The position numbers and the translations under genes were made by a program. DNA of 64,000 nucleotides from contig CM045761.1 in NCBI GenBank assembly GCA_025200525.1, positions 39,936,190 through 40,000,189 of the forward strand, in the 5' to 3' direction. Below are positions 45,465 to 56,821 of the stretch, in pieces (the first letter of the stretch is position 1; each line of letters starts with the position of its first letter). The notes beneath the pieces were generated by a model that was given only the letters and a program-made list of their open reading frames with translations, was not told the origin of the DNA and searched no databases. The DNA is from Camellia lanceoleosa. Taxonomy: Eukaryota; Streptophyta; Magnoliopsida; Ericales; Theaceae.

Positions 45465-47515
45465 ATGGGCAAATATAGATTCCTAGTAAACTCACCAGGG
45501 GCTATTGCCGAATTCCACAAGGACTACAATATCCCTGATGACGTCCATCTTTCACTAGCCGAGCTAGACACAACTCCATGGGGAAAATAGGGTTTCGTTC
45601 CCTTCACCGTCCTTTCCATTGTAGAAGCCGGACTCCGTTTCCCCGTTCAACCACTCCTTTGTGAATTCCTAAGGCAGACTAGAATATGCCCAACCCAACT
45701 CAGCACCAATTTTTACAGAATAATAAACGGCATTGCCGAGCTAAATCGCCAGCTTGGCCTCAACCTCGGTTTAGTCGAGCTAGTTCACCAATATTTACTA
45801 GGCTAGAATGAAGACGGCTGGGTGTATTACTTAAGAATAAGACACCGTTGAGAGAAAATAATAAAAAATACACCAGACAAAGATGTAAATGACGATGATT
45901 TTTTCTGGGTCTCGGGCAACTTTAAAGACCAGGAGGCCTAAATCCTGGGCGACCGAATTAACTGGAATAAGGGAGTAGCTAGTATGAATACCTCGGTTTT
46001 AGATTCGTACGTTCTTTACTCTGTTTATTAGTTTCGCACCGTGCTAACTGTTGCTTTTTTCCTTATGCAGACTTGGACCATTTAAAGTCGCAGTACAGTT
46101 ACTCCAATCTAGACGCACTCCGCGCCGCGCTGTGGTACCCGCGATCGAGGTTGGGCCGAGTTACTCAACTTTGAACCGACATACAGATACAGTAGTAGAA
46201 GGAAGACCAGGGTGACAGATTTCCTTCTGGAACCCTCTCCAGAACCAGATCCAACACTACCTCAAATCAATCTGATCCCATTAACAGCGGAATAAGAAAT
46301 AGCCAAGAAGAGAGCGGTTAGAGCCCTCATTACCGAAACAACTGCGTCAGCTGTTCGGGACCAAACCGTGGTACAACAAACTGGCTAAACACAAGGGGCC
46401 GTGGTAGCGCTTCCAACAGCCCGGCCGTCGTCATCTCGCCCCAGTAAGCGCGCTCGCATCTCCGTGACTGAGCAACGTCTTGTTGACGAAGACGATACTG
46501 AGCTTCCCCAATCTACCCGACCGAGCCCAAAACTAGAGCGTTCTGACCGGGTTGGCTCTTCAGAGTGGGCGCTAAAGGTGACCTATAAGAACCGAGCCAT
46601 AACGAACACGGATTTAGTGGTCGCAGAAAATGACCATTCGCTGGCTTTTAACCTCGCCAAGAGCGTATGCCCGCCAGCCGATATGGAGTATCATGACCAT
46701 CTCGCCGAGCTGAAGGCCATTCGTTCGGCAACAAAATCGATGGTGCTGGTAAGTTCTTCTTTTGCTTGTCTTTCTAATTTGTACATCTGTTAGCGCGGTT
46801 TTACTAATAACTATTCTCCCTGCTTTGTAGGCCTTGCAAAAGAACCACATCGCTCACAAGCGAGTCTTGGAGCTTCGTAAGATAGCTCGGCTGGCTGTGG
46901 CAGATGCCGACGCCAGGATAGCCGAGCTACGAGAGGCAAAGGAAAAAATAACCAGGCTTGTGTCTAAAGGCGCTCGACTTACCGAGCTAGTTAATACGGC
47001 AGAGACGGATAAACAAAAGGCATTGGCTGAGCTGAAGGGCCGCTATCTGCGTGAGCTAGCTATGGTCGAGAGGAAGAAGAACATCGAGATAATCGAACTT
47101 GAGAAGAAGATGGAGGACGCAGAAGGCCGCGATTACAAGGAAGGCAAAGCCACATATGTCTTGCAGTGTGAAGCTGCCAAAGATATTTTCTTCAAGTGCG
47201 GGTGGAAGGCAGCCGTCCTTAAGCTTGGTCAAGGCGAAGAAACCGAGGTATTCTAGAATCTCCCTCCTCACTTCATCCCGAGCTATATGGCAGAGTATGC
47301 CAACGCTATTCAGCAAAAATTTCTTCAAGTTGAGGAAGAAGAAGAGGAGTCCCCAGAACCAAATAATGCCCTGGTCGTCGCCAATGATCCCGTTGTTCAG
47401 TCATCTCAGAAGGAGCCACCGGTAGAAGACTTGGTTGAAAATGTGACCGAGCTACCTGCTGAAACTGGGCTTCGAGTTGATCTGGATGTGGATCTCGACG
47501 ACCTTTTTGCTTGAT
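45465..47515 (+). pseudogene. Element 2 antisense ORF (Transposase_28-like), spliced, decayed
   Basis: Exon 1 (45465-45981) starts MGKYRFLVNSPGAIAEFHKD and has AGLRFPVQPLLCEFLRQT and FYRIINGIAELNRQLGLNL, the same block as in element 1. It contains four in-frame stops. A phase-1 GT-AG intron (45982-46070, 89 bp, donor GTATGA) matches the position and length of the element 1 intron. Exon 2 carries a frameshift and stops before reaching the open part 46401-46748 (a basic start, then the NRAITNTDLVV ... LAKSVCPPA block). A second intron (46749-46830, donor GTAAGT, phase 0) leads to a long coiled coil (46831-47256) and an acidic C-terminus after one TAG (to 47515). It runs opposite to pol and converges on the hairpin array. 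Function unknown. Confidence 0.75.
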
Positions 47516-47756
47516 CCTGTATTTTCTTCTTTTTACTCTTGGAAAGAATGTGTAACCAGGCTAAAGTCCCATTTCTTGTAACTTTGACTTGAATTTTGAC
47601 TAAAAATCTTCTTCTTTTTGTTCGGTCTATTCCATACCTGTACTTATTTTTCAACTGTAATTTGTATTCAGTTTTACCTTTTTTTTGTTCTCGCCGAGAT
47701 TCTTATCTCGGTCTCGGAACATTATAATCTGTTTGTTCAGACCTGCCGTGTTTCTT

Positions 47757-48741
47757 CAGCCGAGATCCTTATTTCGACTGAAGGGTACCCAAAGTTAGTT
47801 ATTCCAGCCAACCATTATTCAGCCTAGATCCTTATCTCGGCTGAAGAGAGATAAGTGTTGGTTTTTCCAGCCAACCACTCTTCAGCCTAGATTCTTATCT
47901 CGGCTGAAGAGAGATAAGTGTTAGTTTTTCCAGCTAACCTTTTCAGCATAGATCCTGATCTCGGCTGAAGAGAAGTAAGTGTTGGTTTTTCTAGCCAACC
48001 TCTTCAGCCTAGATCTTGATCTTGGCTGAAGAGAGCTCAGTGTTGGTTGTCCTTGCCAACTTAGAGCCAAGTGTTTGGTTATTCCTGCCAAACCTCTTCA
48101 GCCTAGATCCTGATCTCGACTGAAGAGAAGTAAGTGTTGGTTTTTCCAGCCAACCTCTTTAGCTTAGATCCTTATCTCGGTTGAAGAGAGCTCAGTGTTG
48201 GTTATTCCTGCCAACCTAGAGCCAAGTGTTTGGTTATTCCTGCCAAACCTCTTCAGCCTAGATCTTTATCTCGGCTGAAGAGAGATAAGTGTTGGTTTTT
48301 CCAGCCAACCTCTTCAGCCTAGATCTTGATCTCGATTGAAGAGAAGTAAGTGTTGGTTTTTCCAGCCAACCTCTTCAGCCTAGATCCTGATCTCAGCTGA
48401 AGAGGGCTCAGTGTTAGTTGTTCCTGCCAACCTAGAGCCAAGTGTTTGGTTATTCCTGCCAAACATCTTCAGCCTAGATCCTGATCTCGACTGAAGAGAG
48501 CTCAGTGTTGGTTATTCCTGCCAACCTAGAGCCAAGTGTTTGGTTATTCCTGCCAAACCTCTTCAGCCTAGATCCTTATCTCGGCTAAAGAGAGATATGT
48601 GTTGGTTTTTCCAGCCAACCTCTTCAACCTAGATCTTGATCTCGGCTGAAGAGAAGTAAGTGTTAGTTTTTCCAGCCAACCTCTTCAGCCTAGATCCTGA
48701 TCTCGGCTGAAGAGAGCTCAAAGTTGGTTATTCTTGCCAAC
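47757..48741 (+). repeat. Element 2 hairpin-rich tandem array (61/94-bp units)
   Basis: There are fourteen units beginning CAGCCTAGATCCTTATCTCG. Three variants alternate: A (AGAGATAAG), B (AGAAGTAAG) and a longer C (AGAGCTCAG) with an extra 33 bp starting AGAGCCAAGTGTTTGG. After the first unit the order is A A B C B C A B C C A B C. Each unit has inverted arms CTTCAGCC-AGAT against ATCTCGGCTGAAG and GTTGG against CCAAC. C units add GTTTGG against CCAAAC. The array lies between the antisense ORF stop and the end of integrase. Confidence 0.92.
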
Positions 48742-48863
48742 TTTGATTTCATTGCCCCTAGCTCACTAAAACTACTTTTACAGAAGAAAACAATTATACT
48801 GAAAAGGAAACTACTTGTTTTATTGAAAAAAAAAAGAAAAACTACAAATACGTTAAAGAAAAG

Positions 48864-50211
48864 CTAAAAATAAAATAGTTTGAGATTGACAGTGTTCCAT
48901 GGCTTGGGAATGGCTTTGCTGTCTCTATCTTCCAAGTGGTATACCACTTTTCCTGCTAATCCAACCACTTTGTAAGGTCCTTCCCAATTAGGCCCTAACT
49001 TGTCATCTCCTGGTACCAGGGTGTTTCCCATTACTTTGCACAGCACCCAATCTCCAATCTTGAATTGCCTCGGATGTACTGTCTTGTTATATTTTCTGGA
49101 TAACTCTTGGTGGTATGAAGCGATGTGAACCAGTGCTCTTTCTCTTCTCTCTTCCGCAAGGTCGAGTTCCAAGGCTATGGCTTCTCCATTTAAATCTGGG
49201 TCAAAATTTTCACTTATAATGGTGGGAAGGCCAACTTCTAGTGGGATTACTGCTTCCATGCCATAGGCCAAGGAAAAAGGTGTTTCTCCACTTGACCGCC
49301 GAGGTGTGGTACGGTAAGCCCATAAAACATGAGGGAGCTCTTCAGCCCACTTGCCTTTTGTTTTCTCTAGCCTTTTCTTCAATCCATCTAAGACGACTTT
49401 GTTTGATGCTTCCGTCTGGCCATTTGCTTGGGGGTATGCTGGTGTAGAGTTGTAGAATTCTATCTTGTACTCCTCACAAAAGCCTCTAAAAATTTTGCCA
49501 TCAAACTGAGTGCCGTTGTCTGATATTAGAGCCTTGGGTATGCCAAACCGAGTGATGATATTCTGCCAGACGAACTTCTTCACATCTTTCTCTTTTATTG
49601 AGGTGAGTGCTTCTGCTTCCACCCGTTTTGTAAAGTAGTCTGTTGCTGCAAGAAAGAACTTTCTGTTGTCGGGCGCCGTTGGAAAGTGGTTCTACTATGT
49701 CCAAGCCCCACATTGCGAGGGGCCATGGGCTAGTTAATGGTAGAAGCTCTCTGGCTGGTTGATGTATTTGGTGTGCGAACTTCTGACATTTTTCGCACTT
49801 CTTGACATACTTCTCTTAATCTGCTTGCATGTAAGGCCACCAATATCCTTGCGAAATTGCTCTGTAGGCCAATGATCTTCCCTCTTAGTGGCTTCTGCAT
49901 ATGCCTTCGTGTATCTTGAACAAAAATGCCTCGACCTTGCTGGGATGGACACATTTTAAGTAAGGTCCTGTGAAGGATTTTTTGTACAAGGCCATTGATG
50001 GGGAGAACCAAAATCGCTGTGACTTTGCTCTGATCTTGTTGGCTTCTTTCTTCTCTCTAGGTAAGATGCTATCTTTTAAGAATACTATAATGGGATCCAT
50101 CCATGAAGGGCCTAGTTCGGCGCAACATACCTCAGTTACTTCGAGTTCTTCAATGCTTGGTCTTGGTAGGAAGTCGATCAGTAATGGATGTGGGATGGAT
50201 GTATCTGCCAT
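48864..50211 (-). pseudogene. Element 2 integrase
   Basis: The N-terminal part (50211-49734) is in several frames with an HEGICRSH zinc-module start. From 49622 the frame is open: VEAEALTSIKEKD, ALISDNGTQFDGK, then PQANGQTEASNKVV (the second Asp and the Glu of DDE), HVLWAYRTTPRRSSGETPFS, AYGMEAVIPLEVGLP, and a GPYKVVGLAGKVVYHLED C-terminal domain ending NLKLFYF at 48864. This half is intact and shows what element 1 has lost. Confidence 0.9.
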
Positions 50212-50304
50212 CGAAGCAAATCCTGCTAGTTCGTCTGCTCTACTGTTTTCTTCTTGGCCGATCTACTCTATTCGTACTACTTCGAATTTCATGATTTCCC
50301 TTCT

Positions 50305-51250
50305 TTACTTTGCTATCCTTTCATCTTTTACTTCGTATTCGCCTGAAATCTGGTTCACTACCAGTTGGGAGTCACTGTAAGCCATTAGCTCGGTGGCCTG
50401 CATGAAGAGTGCTGATTTTAGGCCTGCTAAGAGTGCTTCATAATCTGCTTTATTGTTTGATGCTGGGAAGCCAAGGGTGACTACTTGTTCCATTATTAGG
50501 CCATCTGGTGAGATGAGGACTATGCCAAGTCCTGCACCATGCCTATTGGATGCTCCATCCACGAAGAGCTTCTATATCTCTCCAACGAATAGCTTCCAGC
50601 AAGTGGAGGGGTCGGATGATATCTTGGGGTCATAAGTGTTGTTTTCTTCCAACTCTCTAGCTGTTGTTGGGGTTTGCTTTTTATTATTTGACTACCCTAA
50701 GTCTTCACTTGTCGAGGAGTCCTTACTGGGAATGGCATGGTTTATTCCAGCCTCTTGATCTTCAAGCCTGTGTGGTTTGCAATGCGGCTAGGTATCCTAA
50801 ATTAGGGGTTGCGCATTTCCTGCGGCACTTTTCATCTTCATTCTTGCCGTACCAGTCAAGTCAACTGGGCAGATGCGATGGCTTCCTGGTGAGAACTCTG
50901 CCACAAAGTCTACCAAAGCTTGGGCTTTTATTGCGGTTCTGGGTTGAAACTTGATATCAAATTGTCCCAATTCCACTGCCCACTTCAAGATTCGCACAAA
51001 AAAAGTTTGCCCTCTCAAACAAAGCTTTTAATGGAAAAGCTGTCAGGACGATTATGGTGTGGGTGTGGAAATAATGCGACAGCTTCCTTGAGGCCATCAT
51101 CAAGGCTAAGGCCAGTTTTTCCAATGGCAGGTACCTGGTTTCTGCGCCCAACAAGGTTTTGCTAACATAAAAGATGGGCAGGTGTTGGATTCCTTCTATT
51201 CTGACCAACACTGCGCTGACTGCGTGCTGTGAAACTGCTAAGTACAAAAA
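50305..51250 (-). pseudogene. Element 2 RNase H and second plant-type RNase H
   Basis: 51247-50957 reads MYLAVSQHAVSAVLVRIEG and YVSKTLLGAETRYLPLEKLA (end of reverse transcriptase and retroviral-type RNase H). 51018-50797 has WAVELGQFDIKFQPRTAIKA and LVDFVAEF. 50562-50305 has [16 protein letters not shown], then [15 protein letters not shown] and [15 protein letters not shown], the acidic positions of the additional plant-type RNase H. Several frameshifts separate these parts. Confidence 0.85.
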
Positions 51251-51340
51251 GAGCTATTCTCCAGGTATTGGGGTTACTAGCAATGGTGGAGAAGACATGT
51301 ACTCTTTCAAGCTTTCTAGGGCATGGTCGCATTCTTTATC

Positions 51341-52024
51341 TCACTCGAACTTGGCCTTTAACGCTTGGAAGAATGGTCGATATCTGTCTGACGACCGACT
51401 CATGAACCGGTTGAGTGCGACAGCTAGGTCAGTGAGATGCTGCATCTCTTTTACTGTGTTAGGCCTTTCTAGATCCTGGATTGCTTTGATCTGGGAGGGT
51501 TCTGCTTCTATACCTCGGTTGGTTACCAGGAAGCCTAGGAATTTGCCTGATTCTACGCCGAATGCACACTTGGATGCATTTAGGCGCAACTTGTTCTTTT
51601 TCAGAATCTGGAACATTTCACCTAGGTCCCTGAGATGGTCCTTCTCATCCTTGCTTTTGACCACCATGTCGTCTATGTAAGCCTCCATTATTCTTCCTAA
51701 CAATGGTTCAAACATCTTGGTGACCATCCGTTGGAATATAGCCCTCGCATTTTTTAGGCCAAAGGGCATGACCTTGTAACAATACAATCCTCTAGGAGTA
51801 TTAAAGGATATGACCTCCTGGTCTGGTTCATACATAGCGATCTGATGGTAACCTCTATACGCATCAAGGAAGCTAAGTCGATTGTGTCCTGCCGTCAGGT
51901 CTACCAGTTGGTCTATCCTGGGTAAGGGAAAGCTATCCTTTGGGCATGCTTTGTTGACTGTTTTGTAGTCCACGCAAACACGTCATTTTCCATTCTTCTT
52001 TGGCACTACTACGGTATTGGAGAT
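51341..52024 (-). pseudogene. Element 2 reverse transcriptase
   Basis: [63 protein letters not shown] (YIDD box) and [20 protein letters not shown] read in one frame. Two stops lie just upstream (TAG and TGA, each one G-to-A step from a conserved Trp codon). Confidence 0.9.
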
Positions 52025-53071
52025 CTATTTGGGATAGTGCACTTCTCTGATAGCTCCTGCCTCCAGCAAGTTTCCTATTTCTTCTGCCACCATCTCGGCA
52101 TGGTGGAATGCTGATCTGCGAGTGCGCCGTATAATTGGTTTGGCAGTTGGGTGGACGTTCAGTTGGTGACAAATGAAGTTTGGGTCAATGCCAGGCATGT
52201 CATATGGTATCCAGGCAAACACTTCGATGTTAGAGGTTAAGAATTCCATGACCTCTATTCTCTTAGTGTTGGACAAAGACGAACCGAGCAAGAAGAACTT
52301 TTTCGGGTCTTTTTCATCTATCCTTACTTGTACCAAGTCTTCCACTGCCTTCTGTTCAGCTGCCTTGCCAACATCCGCAAATAATTCATTGTTCTTAGGC
52401 TCTTCCACCATCTGTACATACCCTTTGGCAGCGCGGCTGCCATTTACTGTGACGAAGCACTGTTTGGACATAATTTGGTCTCCAAAGGCCTCTTTAATTA
52501 CTCTGGCTTCGTTGGGGAACCGTAATACTTGATGGTAGGTTGACGCAACCGAATGCATGGTGTGCAACCATGTCCTCCCCAAGATTATGTTATAAGTGGA
52601 AGGCACTTTCAATACCCAAAATTTCACCTGTTTCGTCATGGTTCCTGTTGTGACTGGGAGGATTATCTTGCCCACTGGCCACTTTAGCATTGAGTTGAAT
52701 CCGATTAGGGGAGACGTTGTAGGTGCCAAGTCTTTGTCCTCTAGTTTTAGTTGTTTGAAGGTTTCGTAATACATTATCTCACATGAGCTTCCTTGGTTGA
52801 TCAAAATCCGTTTGATGTCGAAATTCTTGACGCGTAGAGTGACAACCAGTGCATCATTGTGAGGGCAATATATCCTAGCTAAATCTTTGTTTGAAAAAGA
52901 TATGACATTTGTGGCCTCTGTTCTTCCATTTTTGATTGCAGGTTGTGCACTTAATACCTCCCTTAAGTGCTCAGCCTTTTTAATAATTCCCCTGAGCTCA
53001 CATACCCGCTCAGGTTCGAATATCCTATGTATTACGTTAATTACGCCTTGAGGTGGAGCGTCGACCGGCAT
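52025..53071 (-). pseudogene. Element 2 protease and linker, active-site Asp replaced
   Basis: Open frame of 348 codons. YCPHNDALVVTLRVKNFDIK leads to RILINQGSSCEIMYY. The conserved motif is LIDQGSS, so the catalytic Asp is Asn here (one G-to-A step). TYNIILGRTWLHTMHSVAST and KFFLLGSSLSNTKRIEVMEF follow, then the approach to reverse transcriptase. The protease would be inactive. Confidence 0.85.
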
Positions 53072-53104
53072 CCCGTTTGGGTTGTTGTGGTTCTAGGGGG
53101 CTGG

Positions 53105-53694
53105 CTATGTCTCTTCTTCTATGTACTGGTCCAAGTGCCCAGCTGCCACTAGCTCTTCCAAATGCTGCCTCAATGGCGTACAATTTTCAGTGCGGTGCCC
53201 CTTTTCATCATGGAAGGTGCATCGGGACCTCTCTTTATAGTCCTTTTGTGCTTCTTCCAACTTAGCTGGCCATCGGACGAAAGGTTCGTTGCGTATCTCA
53301 TTGAGAATTCGGTAGATTGGTTTTTTGAACACTGTGGTAATGGCAATGTGAACTCTTAACCTCCTTTTGTCTAGGTCCTCTCTATTGGCCCACCTACCTC
53401 GCCCATTCCTGTTAGGTTGTTCCACTGTGTTGATTTTTGCTGTAGTCTTTTTATCTGGCATTGCTGTTGTGTCGGATTTTGCCTTAGCACGGGCGCTATC
53501 TTCCTCCACGCGAATATGTTGGTGCACCCTCTCCATTAAGGCTTCTATCGTAAGGGGTGGCGTCATGGTAATAGAGTCCCTCAACTTGTTTTCGACTGGT
53601 AGACCCCTTTTGTATTGCGATATGGCGAGATTTGTGGGGCAATCTGCTATCTGGTTGAAAGTTTCCCAATATCGACCGTTGTAGTGTCACGCCC
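53105..53694 (-). pseudogene. Element 2 gag, C-terminal part
   Basis: It continues the capsid frame after the solo LTR (WETFNQIADCPTNLAISQY), then TIEALMERVHQHIRVEEDSA. It has a CTFHDEKGHRTENC motif, a CCHC-like zinc knuckle that binds element RNA, followed by LRQHLEELVAAGHLDQYI. The frame meets 55679 upstream once one copy of the TGTAG duplication is discounted. Confidence 0.82.
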
Positions 53695-55678
53695 CGAACC
53701 CGCCTCTAGAAGTTCGGTGACGAGACCGGCCAGTAATCTTAGATTACCAAAGGCCTTCCTGTACTAAACATGAATAAAAAGGGGCTCGCGGAAGCGAAAA
53801 GAAAACTAATAGTCCAAGAGCTGTGCATAATATGAACATTTCTATACATGCCAAAAATAATGTTAATTACCCACTCTCTATACATATGATCAAAAATTCA
53901 TTTACAAAACATAGCTACATGCCACTGATGCAAAACAAAAGAAAAGCTCCCAAAACGGCCTTCCAGGCCTAGCTCCATCTCGGAGCACTCAAAACTGGTA
54001 GGCTTCAAAACGGCGGCTCGATCCGAGACTCCGCCTAGGCTTGGCTCCCAGGTTGCTCACCTATAAATACATAAATACAAACAATGAGCTAAAGCTCAGC
54101 AAGTAACATAACAGTAAAGAGGTTAGTGAATGAAGTCCAACATTTCCATAAAATCACAATAAATCCATCATAATCATATATCCGTCAAACAGTCATCATA
54201 GGAACATACGTAATGGCATACTCCACAGAACATAACATGTGTCGACTAACGACTAGAGTAACCGATCCCGGACACCGATTAAACACATACCGAGATCTCG
54301 TAACTGGTCATGGGTTTGTCCTTCCATGCCGTCCCCCATGACTAAAGCGCATGGGCCTGCATGTTCTCGCCCCCATGACTCAACTGACTATGGATGCCAT
54401 ACTAGATTTGCAATAGAACATTCGTTCACAGAAAACATTATCATTTCAAGACGTATCATATCATAGCACTTTTAGAACATAATTTCATAATAACATATCT
54501 TTACGGAAATGTCACTTACAGAGGGTTTCCGAAACCGATGGCACGGTCTTCTCAGTCTGACCTGCAAACATCAACATTATCACACATTCTTAATACACAT
54601 TCTCATTAATCACGTACTTTATTCTTTCCTTTACTTCGTTTCATTCTTACATTTCAGTCTCATGTAATTCATGCCCATTTCATGCTTATAAGATGACAAA
54701 TGATGCAATTAACGTGTTAACATTCATATATACAACTTCCCAAAATTTTCTGGAAAAAAGCCTTCCCGCTCGAGCGCCCACTTGTCCGCTCAAGCGATCA
54801 GAACCGTCCAAAGCTCTGGAAGGGTGATTTCTACGCTCGAGCGGGCTCACTTCGCTCGGCGGACCTAATCAAAATCAATTCAGTTCTTCTCCTACTCTTC
54901 ATCCTTTCCTTTGAAACATTAACTTCCAACTTGAAATCAAAGTTCAAAACTAGTGATCAACAACATGATTTAATCATCAAACCTCATCACAAAGTCCATA
55001 TAAACCATAGCTAAGATCAACCCCATAAACTAAGATGAAAATCATGAACATATACATACAAGCTTCATATTTCTATATCCATGGAGGTTCCACCTCAAAT
55101 GTGCCCAATAACCATAATTTCATGTCATATAGGCTCAAATTACACATAATTCTATTTACTTGCCCTAGAACCATGGGTGATTCAACTTTATTTTAAGAAA
55201 CTAGGGAGGGATTCTTACCTTAGTTGCTTTAATGGAGTTGTAGAACTTAATCTCCCCTTTCTCTTCCTTCTTCCCCCTTTGCTTCCTCTCTCTCCCGAAT
55301 GTTCTCTTCTCTCTCTCTCTTAGATATTTCTTCTTTTGTCTAGTTGAGTCAAATAAGTAAAAGGTACCAATCCTTATCTACATATATATATCACAAAGGT
55401 CAAATAAATGGATTTGGACCAAACATATGAGCCAAACAAGCCTTACGAATCAGACGAAATTCAGTCTTCAATTTATTTCCCCAAATAGTTCTAAAAATTC
55501 CCGATAACACATAGGCGTGCTCAATTTCATTTTCTGAACCCATTTCGGTCATCAATTTCAGTCCCGAAGTCGTAATTCCAACAGATATTTTCTAATTCAA
55601 ACAGATATTTCTCAATTAAATCACGTAAACACATAATTAATCATTGAAAATGACATCATACGGTTCTGGGTCGTTACA
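53695..55678 (-). mobile_element. Solo LTR 2 (1.98 kb), inserted in element 2 gag
   Basis: It starts TGTCACGCCCC and ends GGGTCGTTACA, with TGTAG on both sides (53690-53694, 55679-55683). Reading its complement gives the same type of ends as solo LTR 1, and it also has CGCTCGAGCG words (54769-54865), so it is the same family in the opposite orientation. Confidence 0.85.
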
Positions 55679-56495
55679 TGTAGGATCTCAACGTTTTCTT
55701 GTCTCCCATGTTTATGGAGAGTAGCTGGTCGATCTCCGCTGGTGTCTTGGTGTTCATTCTGAACCTAGTCATGAACGCTTCTGCCAACTGCGCCCATGAG
55801 GCAATGCTGCCTTCTGGTAGCCTTTCGAACCAGGTTAAACCTAGGTCGCCAAGGCTGGATGGGAATATGATGGACATTAAAGCCTCGTTTTGCCGGTAGC
55901 GAAAGTGGCTTAAGTGCATGTAGGGGTTTGTTTTTCCCTCATAAGTGGTGAATTTGGGCTGGTGGAAGCCTGAAGGTAGTGGCGCGTTCTCAATTATCGG
56001 AACGAATGGCGAGCTCTGTAGTCTTGTTAATGCTTTATCTGTTGGTTCATAGGCAAGCCGCGGCATTGGCATTCCTATCTCGACGCTCCTATGCGGCCGA
56101 GGGGCCAACCGCTGAAGGGCTGAAGCTTTGCGCGGGTCGCGTGCCCTGGTATCCTCCTTCCATCGTGCCCTTTCCTCAGACACAGTTCGTAAATCAGATA
56201 ATCTAGGTAACTCCGTGTGTCTAGATGACGTCTGGTACGTGTGCGAGGGGCGATAGGTGCTTCCCTCAGTATATGACCTATCAGTTCTCGTTCTCCCAGA
56301 TCTGGAGTAATGAGTCCTGGAAGTCCTCGATTGAGTGTCCCTTGTTCTGAGGCTCCTACTTTCTGCTTGCGATGGTGTGGTACGCCTATCCTGATCCTCC
56401 GAGTGGCGAAGGGGCGTGTTGCCTTTGCGCCCCTCTCCCGTCGCCACCGCTTTTCCTTTTATTTGGCGCTTCATCAACTCCATGTTTGCCGCCAT
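55679..56495 (-). pseudogene. Element 2 gag, N-terminal and capsid part
   Basis: An open frame starting MAANMELMKRQIKGKAVATG, then an Arg/Ser/Thr-rich spacer. The retrotransposon gag capsid domain follows (FTTYEGKTNPYMHLSHFRYR, LGDLGLTWFERLPEGSIASW, QLAEAFMTRFRMNTKTPAEI, DQLLSINMGDKKTLRSY). The insertion of solo LTR 2 cuts it after that point. Upstream frames at 56386-56731 may be additional N-terminal gag in other frames. Confidence 0.85.
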
Positions 56496-56802
56496 CTTCC
56501 TTATTAATTCGTCCTACTCCTTCACGCGATCCTCCAAAACTTGAGGTCCATCCTCTGCCTCTGTCTTTTAAGACTTTGAGAGCGATGGGGGCTGTTAGCC
56601 CGCTTGCCCCTTGCATCCCTCCGGGGGTTTTGTCGCTGGGGTTCTAAATCCGCCATTAAAGGGATAGAAGGCAAACCTTCGCGCCTCCCACCTCCCTCCG
56701 GGGTTTGCCCATCAATGGCTGATTGCGGCAAGTCTTCATTGTGCGCTATTGCTTCTAACTAGAGAGGAAAGCTTGATCAAGATGTTTTGTTCTTTGTGGA
56801 AT

Positions 56803-56821
56803 TCCCACAGACGGCGCCAAT
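56803..56821 (-). other. Element 2 primer-binding site
   Basis: TTGGCGCCGTCTGTGGG on the minus strand directly follows the 5' LTR. Confidence 0.6.

Noticed and set aside
47757..48741. CRISPR-like array or tRNA/snoRNA cluster
   Set aside because: No unique spacers, no tRNA cloverleaf and no box C/D or H/ACA pattern. It is a minisatellite.
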